Source of the DNA: Vogesella indigofera
GTDB lineage: Bacteria; Pseudomonadota; Gammaproteobacteria; Burkholderiales; Chromobacteriaceae
Reading direction: 5' to 3'
Length of the DNA: 64,000 nt
NCBI RefSeq assembly: GCF_003633895.1
Contig: NZ_RBID01000001.1
Location: 90,180 to 154,179, forward strand
Shown piece by piece: positions 1 through 7,698 of the stretch. The first letter of the stretch is position 1, and each line of letters opens with the position of its first letter. Made by a program: the position numbers and the translations under genes. The notes beneath the pieces were generated by a model, which was given only the letters and a program-made list of their open reading frames with translations, searched no databases and was not told where the DNA came from.

Positions 1-763
1 CCTTGACCCCGGCCTGGCGCAGCTCGCCGCGCAGGGTGTCCAGCACCCGCTCGATGTAGTCGATGCGCTCCAGACGCCTCTCGTCGAGCAGCCTGGCGAT
101 CTTCTTGTAGTTGTCCGGATCGGTGTGGCGGAAGCCGAGGTCTTCCAGCTCCCACTTGATCTGCCACACGCCGAGGCGGTTGGCCAGCGGCGCGAACAGC
201 TCCAGCGTCTCGCGCGCGATCTGGCGACGGATGCCCTCGTCGCACTGCGGCAGGTAGTGCATGGTCTGCGTGCGCCACGCCAGCTTGATCAGCACCACGC
301 GGATGTCGGCCACCATCGCCAGCAGCATCTTGCGCATGGTTTCCGCCTGCCGCGCGCTGTCTTCCGGGGTGGCAAACCTGTCGATGCGCGCGATCTCGGT
401 GAGGCGGCGCACGCGGTTGCCGCCCTCTACCAGCGTCAGCACGGTGCGGTTGAACGCCTTGGGCAGCCACTCCTGCCAGTCGGCGCGGTAGTCCGGCACC
501 GCGAACAGCAGCGTGGCGACGATGGCGTCGGTCAGCAGGTTGAGGTCGGCGACGATCGCCGCCGCCGCCACCGCGTGGCTGAATACGTCCTCCCCGGTGT
601 GCGGCAGCTTCTTGTCGCGGTACAGCTCGCGCGCCGCGGCAAACGCCTTTTCCAGCATCGCCATGTCGTCGGGCGCGACCGAACTGGACAGCTGCGCCAG
701 CCAGCGCCCCGGATCGGCCGCATCGGCCAGCGTATCGGCAACAGATCGAACAACGGAAACCAT
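1..763 (-). CDS. relA: (p)ppGpp synthetase RelA, N-terminal part (runs off the window)
   Basis: Reading the minus strand from the ATG at 763 gives 254 codons with no stop up to the window edge. The translation has the RelA/SpoT layout: an N-terminal pseudo-hydrolase region followed by segments such as VLIKLAWRTQTMHYL and LANRLGVWQIKWELEDLGFR that lead into the synthetase domain. The metal-binding His-Asp pair of the SpoT hydrolase is absent: the helix that should read LLHDV reads LLFAVPDY. This is the pattern of RelA, which makes (p)ppGpp at starved ribosomes but cannot hydrolyse it. The C-terminal regulatory domains lie outside the window. It starts 40 bp after mutY ends, same strand. Confidence 0.9.
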   Translation of the reverse strand, partial: MVSVVRSVADTLADAADPGRWLAQLSSSVAPDDMAMLEKAFAAARELYRDKKLPHTGEDVFSHAVAAAAIVADLNLLTDAIVATLLFAVPDYRADWQEWLPKAFNRTVLTLVEGGNRVRRLTEIARIDRFATPEDSARQAETMRKMLLAMVADIRVVLIKLAWRTQTMHYLPQCDEGIRRQIARETLELFAPLANRLGVWQIKWELEDLGFRHTDPDNYKKIARLLDERRLERIDYIERVLDTLRGELRQAGVK

Positions 764-802
764 GGTCTAGTCTTTCACCCTGCCTGTGATGGCGTATCGG
801 GG

Positions 803-1873
803 TTAATCATTGGTGGCGCCTGCCGGCGACTGCAAGGCCTGCAACAGCAATTTGCGTACCGGTGTCGGCACCCCGGCGTCCAGCGCCTGCGCCAGCGGCA
901 GCCAGACATGGCCGTCTTCGGCGCAATGGCTTGCGGCCAAGCTTTGCAGCGGCACGCACTGCGGCGTGATGGTGAGGCGAAAATGGGTAAACACGTGCCG
1001 CAATTCCGGCCACACCGGCAGCAACTCGCCGTCGCCGTTGTCCGCCAGCCAGTCGGCAATCGCCAGCGTGGACTCGAACTCCGGCAGCGACAGCAGACCG
1101 CCCCAGATGCCGGAAGGCGGCCGGCGCTGCAACAGCACCTGTCCCTGGTGCAGCGCGATCAGCATCACCGTCTCCCGCTGCGGCTGCACCTTTTTCGGCT
1201 TGCGCTGCGGCAGCTCGGCGGTGCGACCGTCACGGGCGGCGACGCAACCGTCCGCCATCGGACAGACGCCGCAGGCCGGGCGCGAGCGACTGCAGACGGT
1301 GGCGCCCAGATCCATCAGCCCCTGGGTGTAGGCAACCATGTCGCCGTCGGCGGCCGGCAGCAGGCTCTCCGCCAGCGTCCACAATTGCGCCTCCACCTTC
1401 TTGTCGCCGGGATAGCCGTCGATGCCGAAACAGCGCGTCAGCACCCGTTTGACATTGCCGTCGAGTATGGTTTCACGCTGGCCGAAAGCAAAGGCGGCAA
1501 TCGCCGCCGCGGTGGAACGGCCGATGCCGGGCAGCGTCTCGATCGCCTCGCGTCGCGCCGGAAACGCGCCGCCAAAGCCGGCCATCACCTGCTGCGCCGC
1601 CTTGTGCAGATTGCGGGCGCGGGTGTAGTAGCCGAGGCCGCTCCAGTGCGCCAGCACGTCTTCCACCGGCGCAGCGGCCAGCGTGGCCAGATCCGGGAAG
1701 CGCCCGAGGAAACGTGCGTAGTAGCCGAGCACCGTGCTCACCTGCGTCTGCTGCAGCATGATTTCCGACAGCCACACGCGATAGGGATCGCTGACCTGCC
1801 ACGGCAAACCGTGCCGGCCGTGCTGTTTCTGCCAGGCGACTAGGCGCGCCGCAAACGCCGACTGCAAGGTCAT
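803..1873 (-). CDS. mutY: A/G-specific adenine glycosylase MutY
   Basis: Removes adenine mispaired with 8-oxoguanine during base-excision repair. The 356-residue product has the expected order: catalytic Glu in WLSEIMLQQTQV, helix-hairpin-helix LPGIGRSTAAAI followed by the catalytic Asp in LDGNVKRVLTR, a 4Fe-4S cluster with spacing C-X6-C-X2-C-X5-C, and a C-terminal NUDIX-like 8-oxoG recognition domain starting near RETVMLIALHQG. I chose the ATG at 1873, which gives the family N-terminus; an upstream in-frame ATG at 1918 adds 15 residues without family character. One copy of the dispersed TTGGCCGCA word lies in the coding region at 932-940. Confidence 0.95.
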   Translation of the reverse strand: MTLQSAFAARLVAWQKQHGRHGLPWQVSDPYRVWLSEIMLQQTQVSTVLGYYARFLGRFPDLATLAAAPVEDVLAHWSGLGYYTRARNLHKAAQQVMAGFGGAFPARREAIETLPGIGRSTAAAIAAFAFGQRETILDGNVKRVLTRCFGIDGYPGDKKVEAQLWTLAESLLPAADGDMVAYTQGLMDLGATVCSRSRPACGVCPMADGCVAARDGRTAELPQRKPKKVQPQRETVMLIALHQGQVLLQRRPPSGIWGGLLSLPEFESTLAIADWLADNGDGELLPVWPELRHVFTHFRLTITPQCVPLQSLAASHCAEDGHVWLPLAQALDAGVPTPVRKLLLQALQSPAGATND

Positions 1874-1988
1874 CGCATCATCCAATCCGAATCCAACCGG
1901 CCATGGTAAACCAATCATCCGCGACTACCAAGAAGTTGCCGGCGAAATCAGCTAGAATAGAGGATTGTTTTGAAAGGATTACCCTCAG

Positions 1989-4790
1989 ATGTCGACCTTC
2001 CGTTCCCGCCAGCGCGCCGCGCAACGCCGTCAGCCCACTCCGACCGCCGAGCGCGCCACGCCACCAGCCGGGAACAATGCCCCGCCCGGCCCGCGTGGCG
2101 ACAAACCATTCCAGCAAAAACCACGCGCCGGCGATGCACGGCAGGAAGGTCGCTTCGGCGCCCCCCGTGACAAGGACCCGCGCTTTGGCAACGACAAACC
2201 GCGCTTCGCTGACGATCAGCCACGCGACGGTGGCTTCAGCAAGCCGCGCTTCGACGCCGACAAACCGCGTTTCGGTGGCGACAAGCCACGCGAGGGCAGC
2301 TTCCAGCGCGACCGCGACCAGGCACCGCGTGATGGCGGCTTCAGCAAGCCACGCTTCGATGACAAACCGCGCTTCGGTGGCGACAAGCCGCGCGAGGGCA
2401 GCTTCCAGCGCGACCGCGACCAGGCGCCGCGCGACGGCGGTTTCAACAAGCCGCGCTTTGACGACAAACCGCGCTTCGGTGGCGACAAGCCACGCGAGGG
2501 CGGCTTCCAGCGTGACCGCGACCAGGCACCGCATGAAGGCGGTTTCAACAAGCCGCGTTTTGACGACAAACCGCGTTTCGATGGCGACAAGCCACGCGAA
2601 GGCAGCTTCCAGCGCGACCGCGAGCAGGCACCGCGCGAAGGTGGCTTCAACAAGCCGCGTTTCGGTGGCGACAAGCCGGGTGAAGGCAGCTTCCAGCGCG
2701 ACCGAGATCAGGCACCGCGCGAAGGCGGCTTCAACAAGCCACGCTTTGACGACAAACCGCGTTTCGGTGGCGACAAACCCCGCGAAGGCGGCTTCCAGCG
2801 CGACCGCGAGCAGGCACCGCGCGAAGGTGGCTTCAACAAGCCGCGTTTTGACGACAAACCGCGTTTCGGTGGCGACACGCCACGCGAAGGTGGCTTCCAG
2901 CGCGATAGCGCACCGCGCAGTCCGGCCGCCGAGGGCAACGCCCCGAAAGTGCTGTTCGGCAACCGCAAGATCAGCCAAGACAACACCGCGACACCAAGCA
3001 GCAGCGACAGTGCGGCCGCCAGCGGCGAGCGCAGCTACACCCGCGACCGCGTGGCCGGCATCCGCGGCAAGGCGCATCCGGACTTCCAAGCACCGGAACG
3101 GCGCGAACCGGCCGAGCCGGCACGTCCGAAATCCTTCCTGAAAACGCCGCGCCGCGACGAGGGCGACAGCGCACCGCGTAGCTTTCCGGCCACCGAGCCG
3201 CGCGAAGCCGCCGAGCCAGCCCGCCCGAAATCGTTTCTGAAATCGCCACGCCGTGACGAAGCACACGACAGCGGCGAACGTGCCCCACGCCGCGACGACC
3301 GCCCTTACGGCGAAACCCGCGAGGGCAGCTTCCAGCGCAACCGCACCTTTGATGCCCGTGGCGAGCAAAGCGGCGTGCGCGAGAGCGGCTTCCAGCGTGA
3401 CCGCACCTTTGATCGCAGCAGCCCGGCACGCGACGGGGAACGCAAGCCATGGCCGCGCGACGACAAGCCGCGATTCGACCGCGAGCGCAGTGCGCCGCGT
3501 GACGAACCGGCACCGCGCACGCTGTTCGGCAAGGGTAATGCGCCACAACGCAGCGACGCACCGCGCGGCAACGCACCGCAACGCGGCGATGCGGCCAACG
3601 TTGGCCGCACCCCGTACGCCAAGCCGCAAGCGCGCATCCTGCAGCAAGGCCAGCTGGCGCTGTTCGCCAGCTGCCCGCGCGGCCTGGAAAAACTGCTGGC
3701 CGAGGAAATCAGCCAGCAAGGCGGCAGCGAACTGCAGCTGACCGACGGCGGCGTGCACTTCACCGGCAACCAGGAAGTGATGATGCGGGTCAACCTGCAC
3801 TCGCGCACCGCCAGCCGCCTGCTGCAACAGCTGGCGCAAGGCAGCTTCCAGATCGAGCGCGACATCTACACCCTGGCCAAGAGCATCGACTGGCCGGCGC
3901 TGTTCGACATCAGCAACACCATCAAGGTGAAGACCGACGGCCACGCCCGCCTGCGCAGCATCGACTACGTGTCGCTGATCGTGAAGGACGCGATCTGCGA
4001 CCGTTTCCGTGCGCTGAACGACGAGCGCCCGAGTGTGGACACCCGCCGTCCGGACATCCGCATCCGCGTGTTCCTGTCCGGCTTCGACGTGCAGATCTAT
4101 CTCGACACCAGCGGCGAAGCGCTGTTCAAGCGCGGCTGGCGCGACGAGACCGGCGAGGCGCCGCTGCGTGAAAACCTGGCCGCCGGCATCCTGCTCAGCG
4201 CCGGCTACAACGGCAGCCAGCCGCTGCTGGACCCGATGTGCGGCAGTGGCACCTTCCTGGTGGAGGCCGCCGACATCGCGCTCAACCGCGCGCCGGGCCG
4301 CCTGCGCAACTTTGCCTTTGAAAAGCTGAACACCCACAACGACCTGCTGTGGCACAGCATCCGCAACGACGCCGAGCTGGCGGTACGGCCGCTGGAAAAG
4401 CTGGCGATCTACGGCAACGACGCGTCACTGGAAATGGTGGAGATTGCCCGCCACAACCTGACGCGCTGCGGCCTGGAGTCACTGGTCAGCCTCAGCCACG
4501 GCGACGCCACCGAGCTGCAGGCGCCTGCCGCCAGCGGCCTGCTGGTGTGCAACCCGCCGTACGGCATCCGCCTCGACGAGCAGGACTCGCTGGCCGAGCT
4601 GTACCCGCGGCTGGCGACCTGGCTGAAACGCAACTTTGCCGGCTGGACCGCGCACCTGATGACCGCCGACAACCGCCTGCCGGCCCTGATGCGCCTGAAT
4701 GCCGAAGCGCGGCCGCTGCTGTACAACGGCGCGCTGGAGTGCCGCGTCTACGCCTTCCCGCTGGTGGCCGGCTCCAACCGCAAGGAATAA
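1989..4790 (+). CDS. THUMP-domain rRNA guanine-N2 methyltransferase with a ~545-residue repetitive N-terminal extension
   Basis: The 933-residue product has two unlike halves. Residues about 550-933 are a complete RlmL/YcbY-type RNA methyltransferase: THUMP region (LFASCPRGLEKLLAEEI), SAM site around DPMCGSGTFLVEAADIALN, and the NPPYG motif typical of N2-methylguanine enzymes; the 23S rRNA is the likely substrate. The first ~545 residues are low-complexity, rich in Arg, Asp, Gly, Lys and Phe, with about seven copies of a 34-residue unit, then two smaller duplications. The join is formed by the 20-bp palindrome at 3590-3609, coding Ala-Ala-Asn-Val-Gly-Arg-Thr. The extension resembles disordered RGG/DEAD-box tails and may bind RNA (inference). 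ATG 1989 has AGGA at 1974-1977. A hairpin terminator follows at 4837. Exact family member (rlmL-like) not certain, so no symbol. Confidence 0.9.
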   Translation: MSTFRSRQRAAQRRQPTPTAERATPPAGNNAPPGPRGDKPFQQKPRAGDARQEGRFGAPRDKDPRFGNDKPRFADDQPRDGGFSKPRFDADKPRFGGDKPREGSFQRDRDQAPRDGGFSKPRFDDKPRFGGDKPREGSFQRDRDQAPRDGGFNKPRFDDKPRFGGDKPREGGFQRDRDQAPHEGGFNKPRFDDKPRFDGDKPREGSFQRDREQAPREGGFNKPRFGGDKPGEGSFQRDRDQAPREGGFNKPRFDDKPRFGGDKPREGGFQRDREQAPREGGFNKPRFDDKPRFGGDTPREGGFQRDSAPRSPAAEGNAPKVLFGNRKISQDNTATPSSSDSAAASGERSYTRDRVAGIRGKAHPDFQAPERREPAEPARPKSFLKTPRRDEGDSAPRSFPATEPREAAEPARPKSFLKSPRRDEAHDSGERAPRRDDRPYGETREGSFQRNRTFDARGEQSGVRESGFQRDRTFDRSSPARDGERKPWPRDDKPRFDRERSAPRDEPAPRTLFGKGNAPQRSDAPRGNAPQRGDAANVGRTPYAKPQARILQQGQLALFASCPRGLEKLLAEEISQQGGSELQLTDGGVHFTGNQEVMMRVNLHSRTASRLLQQLAQGSFQIERDIYTLAKSIDWPALFDISNTIKVKTDGHARLRSIDYVSLIVKDAICDRFRALNDERPSVDTRRPDIRIRVFLSGFDVQIYLDTSGEALFKRGWRDETGEAPLRENLAAGILLSAGYNGSQPLLDPMCGSGTFLVEAADIALNRAPGRLRNFAFEKLNTHNDLLWHSIRNDAELAVRPLEKLAIYGNDASLEMVEIARHNLTRCGLESLVSLSHGDATELQAPAASGLLVCNPPYGIRLDEQDSLAELYPRLATWLKRNFAGWTAHLMTADNRLPALMRLNAEARPLLYNGALECRVYAFPLVAGSNRKE
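2274..2909 (+). repeat. Tandem in-frame repeat, ~102 bp unit, about seven copies
   Basis: Within the methyltransferase gene a 34-codon unit recurs. It starts Gly-Gly-Asp-Lys-Pro-Arg-Glu-Gly, continues Phe-Gln-Arg-Asp-Arg, and ends Lys-Pro-Arg-Phe-Asp-Asp-Lys-Pro-Arg-Phe. One copy (around 2625-2665) lacks six codons and the last is truncated before SAPRS. A degenerate partial unit precedes from about 2202. Copies differ mostly by Asp/Glu, Ser/Asn and Ser/Gly swaps and third-position changes, so the array evolves by unequal exchange under coding constraint. Confidence 0.9.
3590..3609. repeat. Perfect 20-bp palindrome inside the methyltransferase gene
   Basis: TGCGGCCAACGTTGGCCGCA, two head-to-head copies of the dispersed word. 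It is in frame and codes residues 535-541 (Ala-Ala-Asn-Val-Gly-Arg-Thr), exactly at the boundary between the repetitive extension and the enzyme domain. Confidence 0.95.
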
Positions 4791-4836
4791 TGCGACAGCA
4801 TTTGCCAGTAACAAGGCATGGCAGTAGCCACTAAGC

Positions 4837-4869
4837 AAGGGCGTGCGATAATCCATCGCACGCCCTTTT
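4837..4869 (+). terminator. Rho-independent terminator after the methyltransferase gene
   Basis: 13-bp inverted repeat (arms 4837-4849 and 4855-4867, loop AATCC) ending in a T-run; it sits between the methyltransferase stop and marC. Confidence 0.85.
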
Positions 4870-4894
4870 GCCATTCTTTCCCACCGAGGCAGCC

Positions 4895-5494
4895 ATGGAC
4901 ACATCCTTTCTCTCCGCCACCATCCTGCTGATCCTGATCACCGATCCGCTGGGCAATATCCCGCTGTTCATCTCGGCACTGAAGCAGGTGAAGCCGGAGC
5001 GACGCCGCCGCGTGGTGTTCCGCGAGTGTTTCATCGCCTTCAGCGTGCTGCTGACCTTCATGTTCTTCGGCAACGGCTTCCTGGAAGTGATGCACCTCAC
5101 CGACGAGAGCCTTCGCGTGGCCGGCGGCGTGATCCTGTTCCTGATCGCACTGAAGATGATCTTCCCCGGCGGCGACGGCCACGCCGGCAACCAGCTGAGC
5201 GGCGAGCCGTTCATCGTGCCGATCGCAGTGCCGCTGATTGCCGGGCCGTCGGCAATGGCGACCGTGCTGCTGATGTCGACGCGCGAACCGGAACGGATGC
5301 TGGAATGGATAGGCGCGCTGACGCTGACCATGCTGGTGACGCTGCTGGTGTTCCTGTTCTCCGGCAAGATCCAGAAACTGCTCGGCGAACAGGCGATTAC
5401 CGCGCTGGAGCGGCTGATGGGACTGGTGCTGACCGCGATCTCGATCGAGATGCTGCTGGGTGGCGTCGCCGCCTACATCAAGAAGCTGGCCTGA
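4895..5494 (+). CDS. MarC family inner-membrane protein
   Basis: The 199-residue product is almost entirely hydrophobic, with about six membrane segments, and opens with ITDPLGNIPLFISALKQV, the signature region of the MarC (UPF0056, YhgN-like) family. These are integral inner-membrane proteins whose transported substrate is not established; the old link to multiple antibiotic resistance did not hold up. ATG 4895 is preferred because GAGG (4886-4889) stands 5 bases upstream; an in-frame ATG at 4868 lies in the preceding terminator. Strong hairpins before and after make it a single-gene unit. Confidence 0.9.
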   Translation: MDTSFLSATILLILITDPLGNIPLFISALKQVKPERRRRVVFRECFIAFSVLLTFMFFGNGFLEVMHLTDESLRVAGGVILFLIALKMIFPGGDGHAGNQLSGEPFIVPIAVPLIAGPSAMATVLLMSTREPERMLEWIGALTLTMLVTLLVFLFSGKIQKLLGEQAITALERLMGLVLTAISIEMLLGGVAAYIKKLA

Positions 5495-5514
5495 GGCCGG
5501 CGCAACAAACGATA

Positions 5515-5543
5515 ACGGCGTCCTTTGCGGCGCCGTTTTTTTT
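5515..5543 (+). terminator. Terminator after marC
   Basis: Stem ACGGCG (5515-5520) with CGCCGT (5531-5536) followed by a run of eight T. Confidence 0.8.
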
Positions 5544-5620
5544 CGACACCGCCGCGCTGGCGGCGCTGCGCCACACCGCAGCAAGAGCCCCGGCTCCGCG
5601 GCCGGACTGGCCGGCAATGC

Positions 5621-5654
5621 AAAAAGCCGCAACCCGTTAAGGATTGCGGCTTTT
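5621..5654 (-). terminator. Terminator of the tRNA-Phe pair
   Basis: Inverted repeat AAAAGCCGCAA / TTGCGGCTTTT directly downstream (minus sense) of the second tRNA, with T residues on the minus strand. Confidence 0.8.
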
Positions 5655-5660
5655 CATATT

Positions 5661-5736
5661 TGGTGGCCAATCTCGGAATCGAACCAAGGACACACGGATT
5701 TTCAATCCGTTGCTCTACCAACTGAGCTAATTGGCC
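5661..5736 (-). tRNA. tRNA-Phe (GAA)
   Basis: 76 nt on the minus strand with encoded CCA tail, GGTTCGATTCC T-arm, and anticodon loop TTGAAAA (GAA) on an ACGGA/TCCGT stem. Identical in sequence to the copy 23 bp upstream. Confidence 0.97.
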
Positions 5737-5759
5737 AAACATCTGGCGCAGGGGAAAAG

Positions 5760-5835
5760 TGGTGGCCAATCTCGGAATCGAACCAAGGACACACGGATTT
5801 TCAATCCGTTGCTCTACCAACTGAGCTAATTGGCC
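5760..5835 (-). tRNA. tRNA-Phe (GAA), second identical copy
   Basis: Same 76-nt sequence as the gene at 5661-5736, including CCA; the two are separated by 23 bp and are probably cotranscribed leftward into the terminator at 5621. Confidence 0.97.
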
Positions 5836-5915
5836 TCTTTGCCGCGCACTTGCGTGCTGCATCAGAGGCACGCATTAAAGCAGATCGGAATTTATGCGTC
5901 AAGGCTTTTCCGGAA

Positions 5916-5940
5916 AAAAACCGCCGAAACGGCGGTTTTT
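5916..5940. terminator. Terminator after maiA (bidirectional form)
   Basis: Palindrome AAAAACCGCC-GAAAC-GGCGGTTTTT between the maiA stop and the tRNA genes; on the minus strand it ends the tyrosine-degradation operon. Confidence 0.85.
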
Positions 5941-5946
5941 ACCAGT

Positions 5947-6606
5947 TTACTGCGCGTCCGGCTGCCGCGACGGATGGGCCTCCGCAAACGCCGGCACCTG
6001 CTCAAGGTTGGCCGCAATGCGCGCCAGCAAGGGATACGCGCCCATGTCGATGGCAAAGCGCTGCGCGTTGAACACCTGCGGCAGCAGGCAGACGTCAGCC
6101 AGCGTCAGCGTGTCGCCGAAACAGTAGCGCCCGGCACTGCCGGCCAGCTGCTGCTCCAGCGCGGCAAAGCCCGTCGCCACCCAGTGCCGGTACCAGCCGT
6201 TGCGCACCTCCTCATCCTGCCCCAGCTCGGTCTTCAGGTAGTTGAGCACGCGCAGGTTGTTGAGCGGGTGGGTGTCGCAGGCGATGGCCTGCGCCACCGC
6301 GCGCACCTGCGCCCGCGCTACCGCGCCCTCCGGCAGCAGCCGTGCGCTGTCCGGGTAGGCCTCGTCCAGGTACTCGCAGATCGCCAGCGACTGCGTCAGC
6401 AGCACGCCGTTGTCCAGCAGCGCCGGCACCAGCCCTTGCGGATTGAGCGCGAGATAATCGGCGCTGCGCTGCTCGCCGCGCAGCAGGCTGACCGGTGCCT
6501 GGGCGTAGGCCAGCCCTTTCAGGTTCAGCGCGATGCGCACGCGGTAGGCGGCCGAGGAACGGAAATAGCCGTACAGCGTGCGGCCAACGTTGGCCGCGTC
6601 AGCCAT
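5947..6606 (-). CDS. maiA: Maleylacetoacetate isomerase (zeta-class glutathione S-transferase)
   Basis: Glutathione-dependent cis-trans isomerisation of maleylacetoacetate to fumarylacetoacetate in tyrosine/homogentisate breakdown. The 219-residue product has the N-terminal thioredoxin-like domain with the zeta-class motif YFRSSAAYRVRIALNLKGL, the NPQGLVPAL segment and an all-helical C-terminal domain. ATG 6606 overlaps the preceding fumarylacetoacetase stop (ATGGCTGA, 8 bp), so the two are translationally coupled. Family members normally start right at the LYGYFRSS strand; here residues 3-10 (Asp-Ala-Ala-Asn-Val-Gly-Arg-Thr) come from the dispersed palindrome at 6579-6598, an apparent insertion at the extreme N-terminus. 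Confidence 0.93.
   Translation of the reverse strand: MADAANVGRTLYGYFRSSAAYRVRIALNLKGLAYAQAPVSLLRGEQRSADYLALNPQGLVPALLDNGVLLTQSLAICEYLDEAYPDSARLLPEGAVARAQVRAVAQAIACDTHPLNNLRVLNYLKTELGQDEEVRNGWYRHWVATGFAALEQQLAGSAGRYCFGDTLTLADVCLLPQVFNAQRFAIDMGAYPLLARIAANLEQVPAFAEAHPSRQPDAQ
6579..6598. repeat. 20-bp palindrome (one base off perfect) at the maiA start
   Basis: TGCGGCCAACGTTGGCCGCG; translated in maiA as Ala-Ala-Asn-Val-Gly-Arg-Thr at residues 4-10. Confidence 0.9.
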
Positions 6607-7582
6607 GCTTGACCACCGTCTGCGCGATGGCACCGAAAATGCTGTGCCCGGCGGCATCCTTCATCTCGATGCGCACCGTGTCGCCCACCTTCATGAACGG
6701 GGTGATCGCGGCGCCGCTGTCGATGATCTCGATCATGCGCTGTTCGGCCAGGCAGCAGCTGCCCACGCTGCGGTCGTGGTTGGACACGGTGCCGGAGCCG
6801 ACGATGGAGCCGGCGACCAGTTCGCGGGTCTTGGCCACGTGCGCCACCAGTTGCGGAAAGCTGAACTGCATCTCGACGCCGGCGTTCGGCTTGCCGTAGA
6901 AGGCGTTGTTGTAATCGACCAGCAGCGGCAGGTGCACCTTGCCGTCCTGCCACGCGTCGCCCAGCTCGTCCGGGGTCACCGCCACCGGCGAGAATGCGGT
7001 CGCCGGCTTGCTCTGGAAGAAGCCAAAGCCCTTGGCCAGCTCATTGGGAATCAGGTTGCGCAGCGTGACGTCGTTGACCAGCATCAGCAGGCGGATGTGT
7101 GCGGCGCACGCGGCGGCATCGGCACCCAGCGGCACGTCGCCGGTGACCACCGCCACCTCGCCCTCGAAATCCAGCCCCCACGCCTCGTCGCGCAGCGGAA
7201 TCGGAGAGCGCGGTGGCAGGAAGGCGTCGGAGCCACCCTGGTACATCAGCGGGTCGTGGTAGAAGCTCTCCGGCACCTCGGCGCCGCGCGCCTTGCGCAC
7301 CAGCTCGACGTGGTTGAGGTAGGCACTGCCGTCCGCCCACTGGTAGGCGCGTGGCAGCGGGCTGTGGCAACGCGCCGCGTCGAAGGCAACGGCACCGGCG
7401 GCCTCGCCCTGGTTCAGTGCGGCGTAGACCTGTTGCAGTTGCGGCTCAGCCTGTGCCCAGTTGTCCAGCGCCTGCTGCAGGGTGGCGGCGATCTGCGGTA
7501 CGGCGACGGCACGGGAGAGGTCACGGCTGACGACCATCAGCTGGCCGTCGCGGGTGTTGTTCTGGTAGGTGGCGAGTTTCAT
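6599..7582 (-). CDS. Fumarylacetoacetase (FAH family hydrolase)
   Basis: Hydrolyses fumarylacetoacetate to fumarate and acetoacetate, last step of tyrosine breakdown. The 327-residue product is the shorter bacterial form: an N-terminal domain starting MKLATYQNNTRDGQLMVVS and a C-terminal FAH catalytic domain with the acidic metal-binding segments DFEGEVAVV and the VNDVTLRNL and GSGTVSN regions. ATG 7582 gives the family start; the in-frame ATG at 7630 precedes a hairpin in the intercistronic region. It sits between hpd and maiA, which supports the assignment over other FAH-fold hydrolases. Confidence 0.9.
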   Translation of the reverse strand: MKLATYQNNTRDGQLMVVSRDLSRAVAVPQIAATLQQALDNWAQAEPQLQQVYAALNQGEAAGAVAFDAARCHSPLPRAYQWADGSAYLNHVELVRKARGAEVPESFYHDPLMYQGGSDAFLPPRSPIPLRDEAWGLDFEGEVAVVTGDVPLGADAAACAAHIRLLMLVNDVTLRNLIPNELAKGFGFFQSKPATAFSPVAVTPDELGDAWQDGKVHLPLLVDYNNAFYGKPNAGVEMQFSFPQLVAHVAKTRELVAGSIVGSGTVSNHDRSVGSCCLAEQRMIEIIDSGAAITPFMKVGDTVRIEMKDAAGHSIFGAIAQTVVKHG

Positions 7583-7616
7583 GTGGGTGGTCTCGTCTGG
7601 AACGGTGTCGATACAC

Positions 7617-7645
7617 GTTGGCCGCAGCAATCTGCTGCGGCCAAC
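7617..7645. repeat. Hairpin made of two inverted copies of the dispersed word
   Basis: Arms GTTGGCCGCAGCA (7617-7629) and TGCTGCGGCCAAC (7633-7645) with a three-base loop, in the hpd-fumarylacetoacetase spacer. No T-run on the minus strand, so it is more likely an mRNA stability or processing hairpin than a full terminator. Confidence 0.85.
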
Positions 7646-7698
7646 CTTGTGCTGCTATGCGTTCACGCGGTGATGCGGCGGTCACGCCGCCAGCGCGC

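Noticed and set aside
2274..2909. Regular ~102-bp repeats that might suggest a CRISPR array
   Set aside because: Units are contiguous, in frame, longer than CRISPR repeats, and have no unique spacers or cas genes.
1878..4355. 825-codon open frame antisense to the methyltransferase, itself repetitive
   Set aside because: It mirrors the 102-bp repeats of the real gene; GC-rich repeats leave the opposite strand open. The plus-strand product has a recognised enzyme domain.
5661..5835. Paired tRNA-Phe genes as an integration site
   Set aside because: Both copies are complete with normal flanks; no integrase, direct attachment repeats or composition change nearby.
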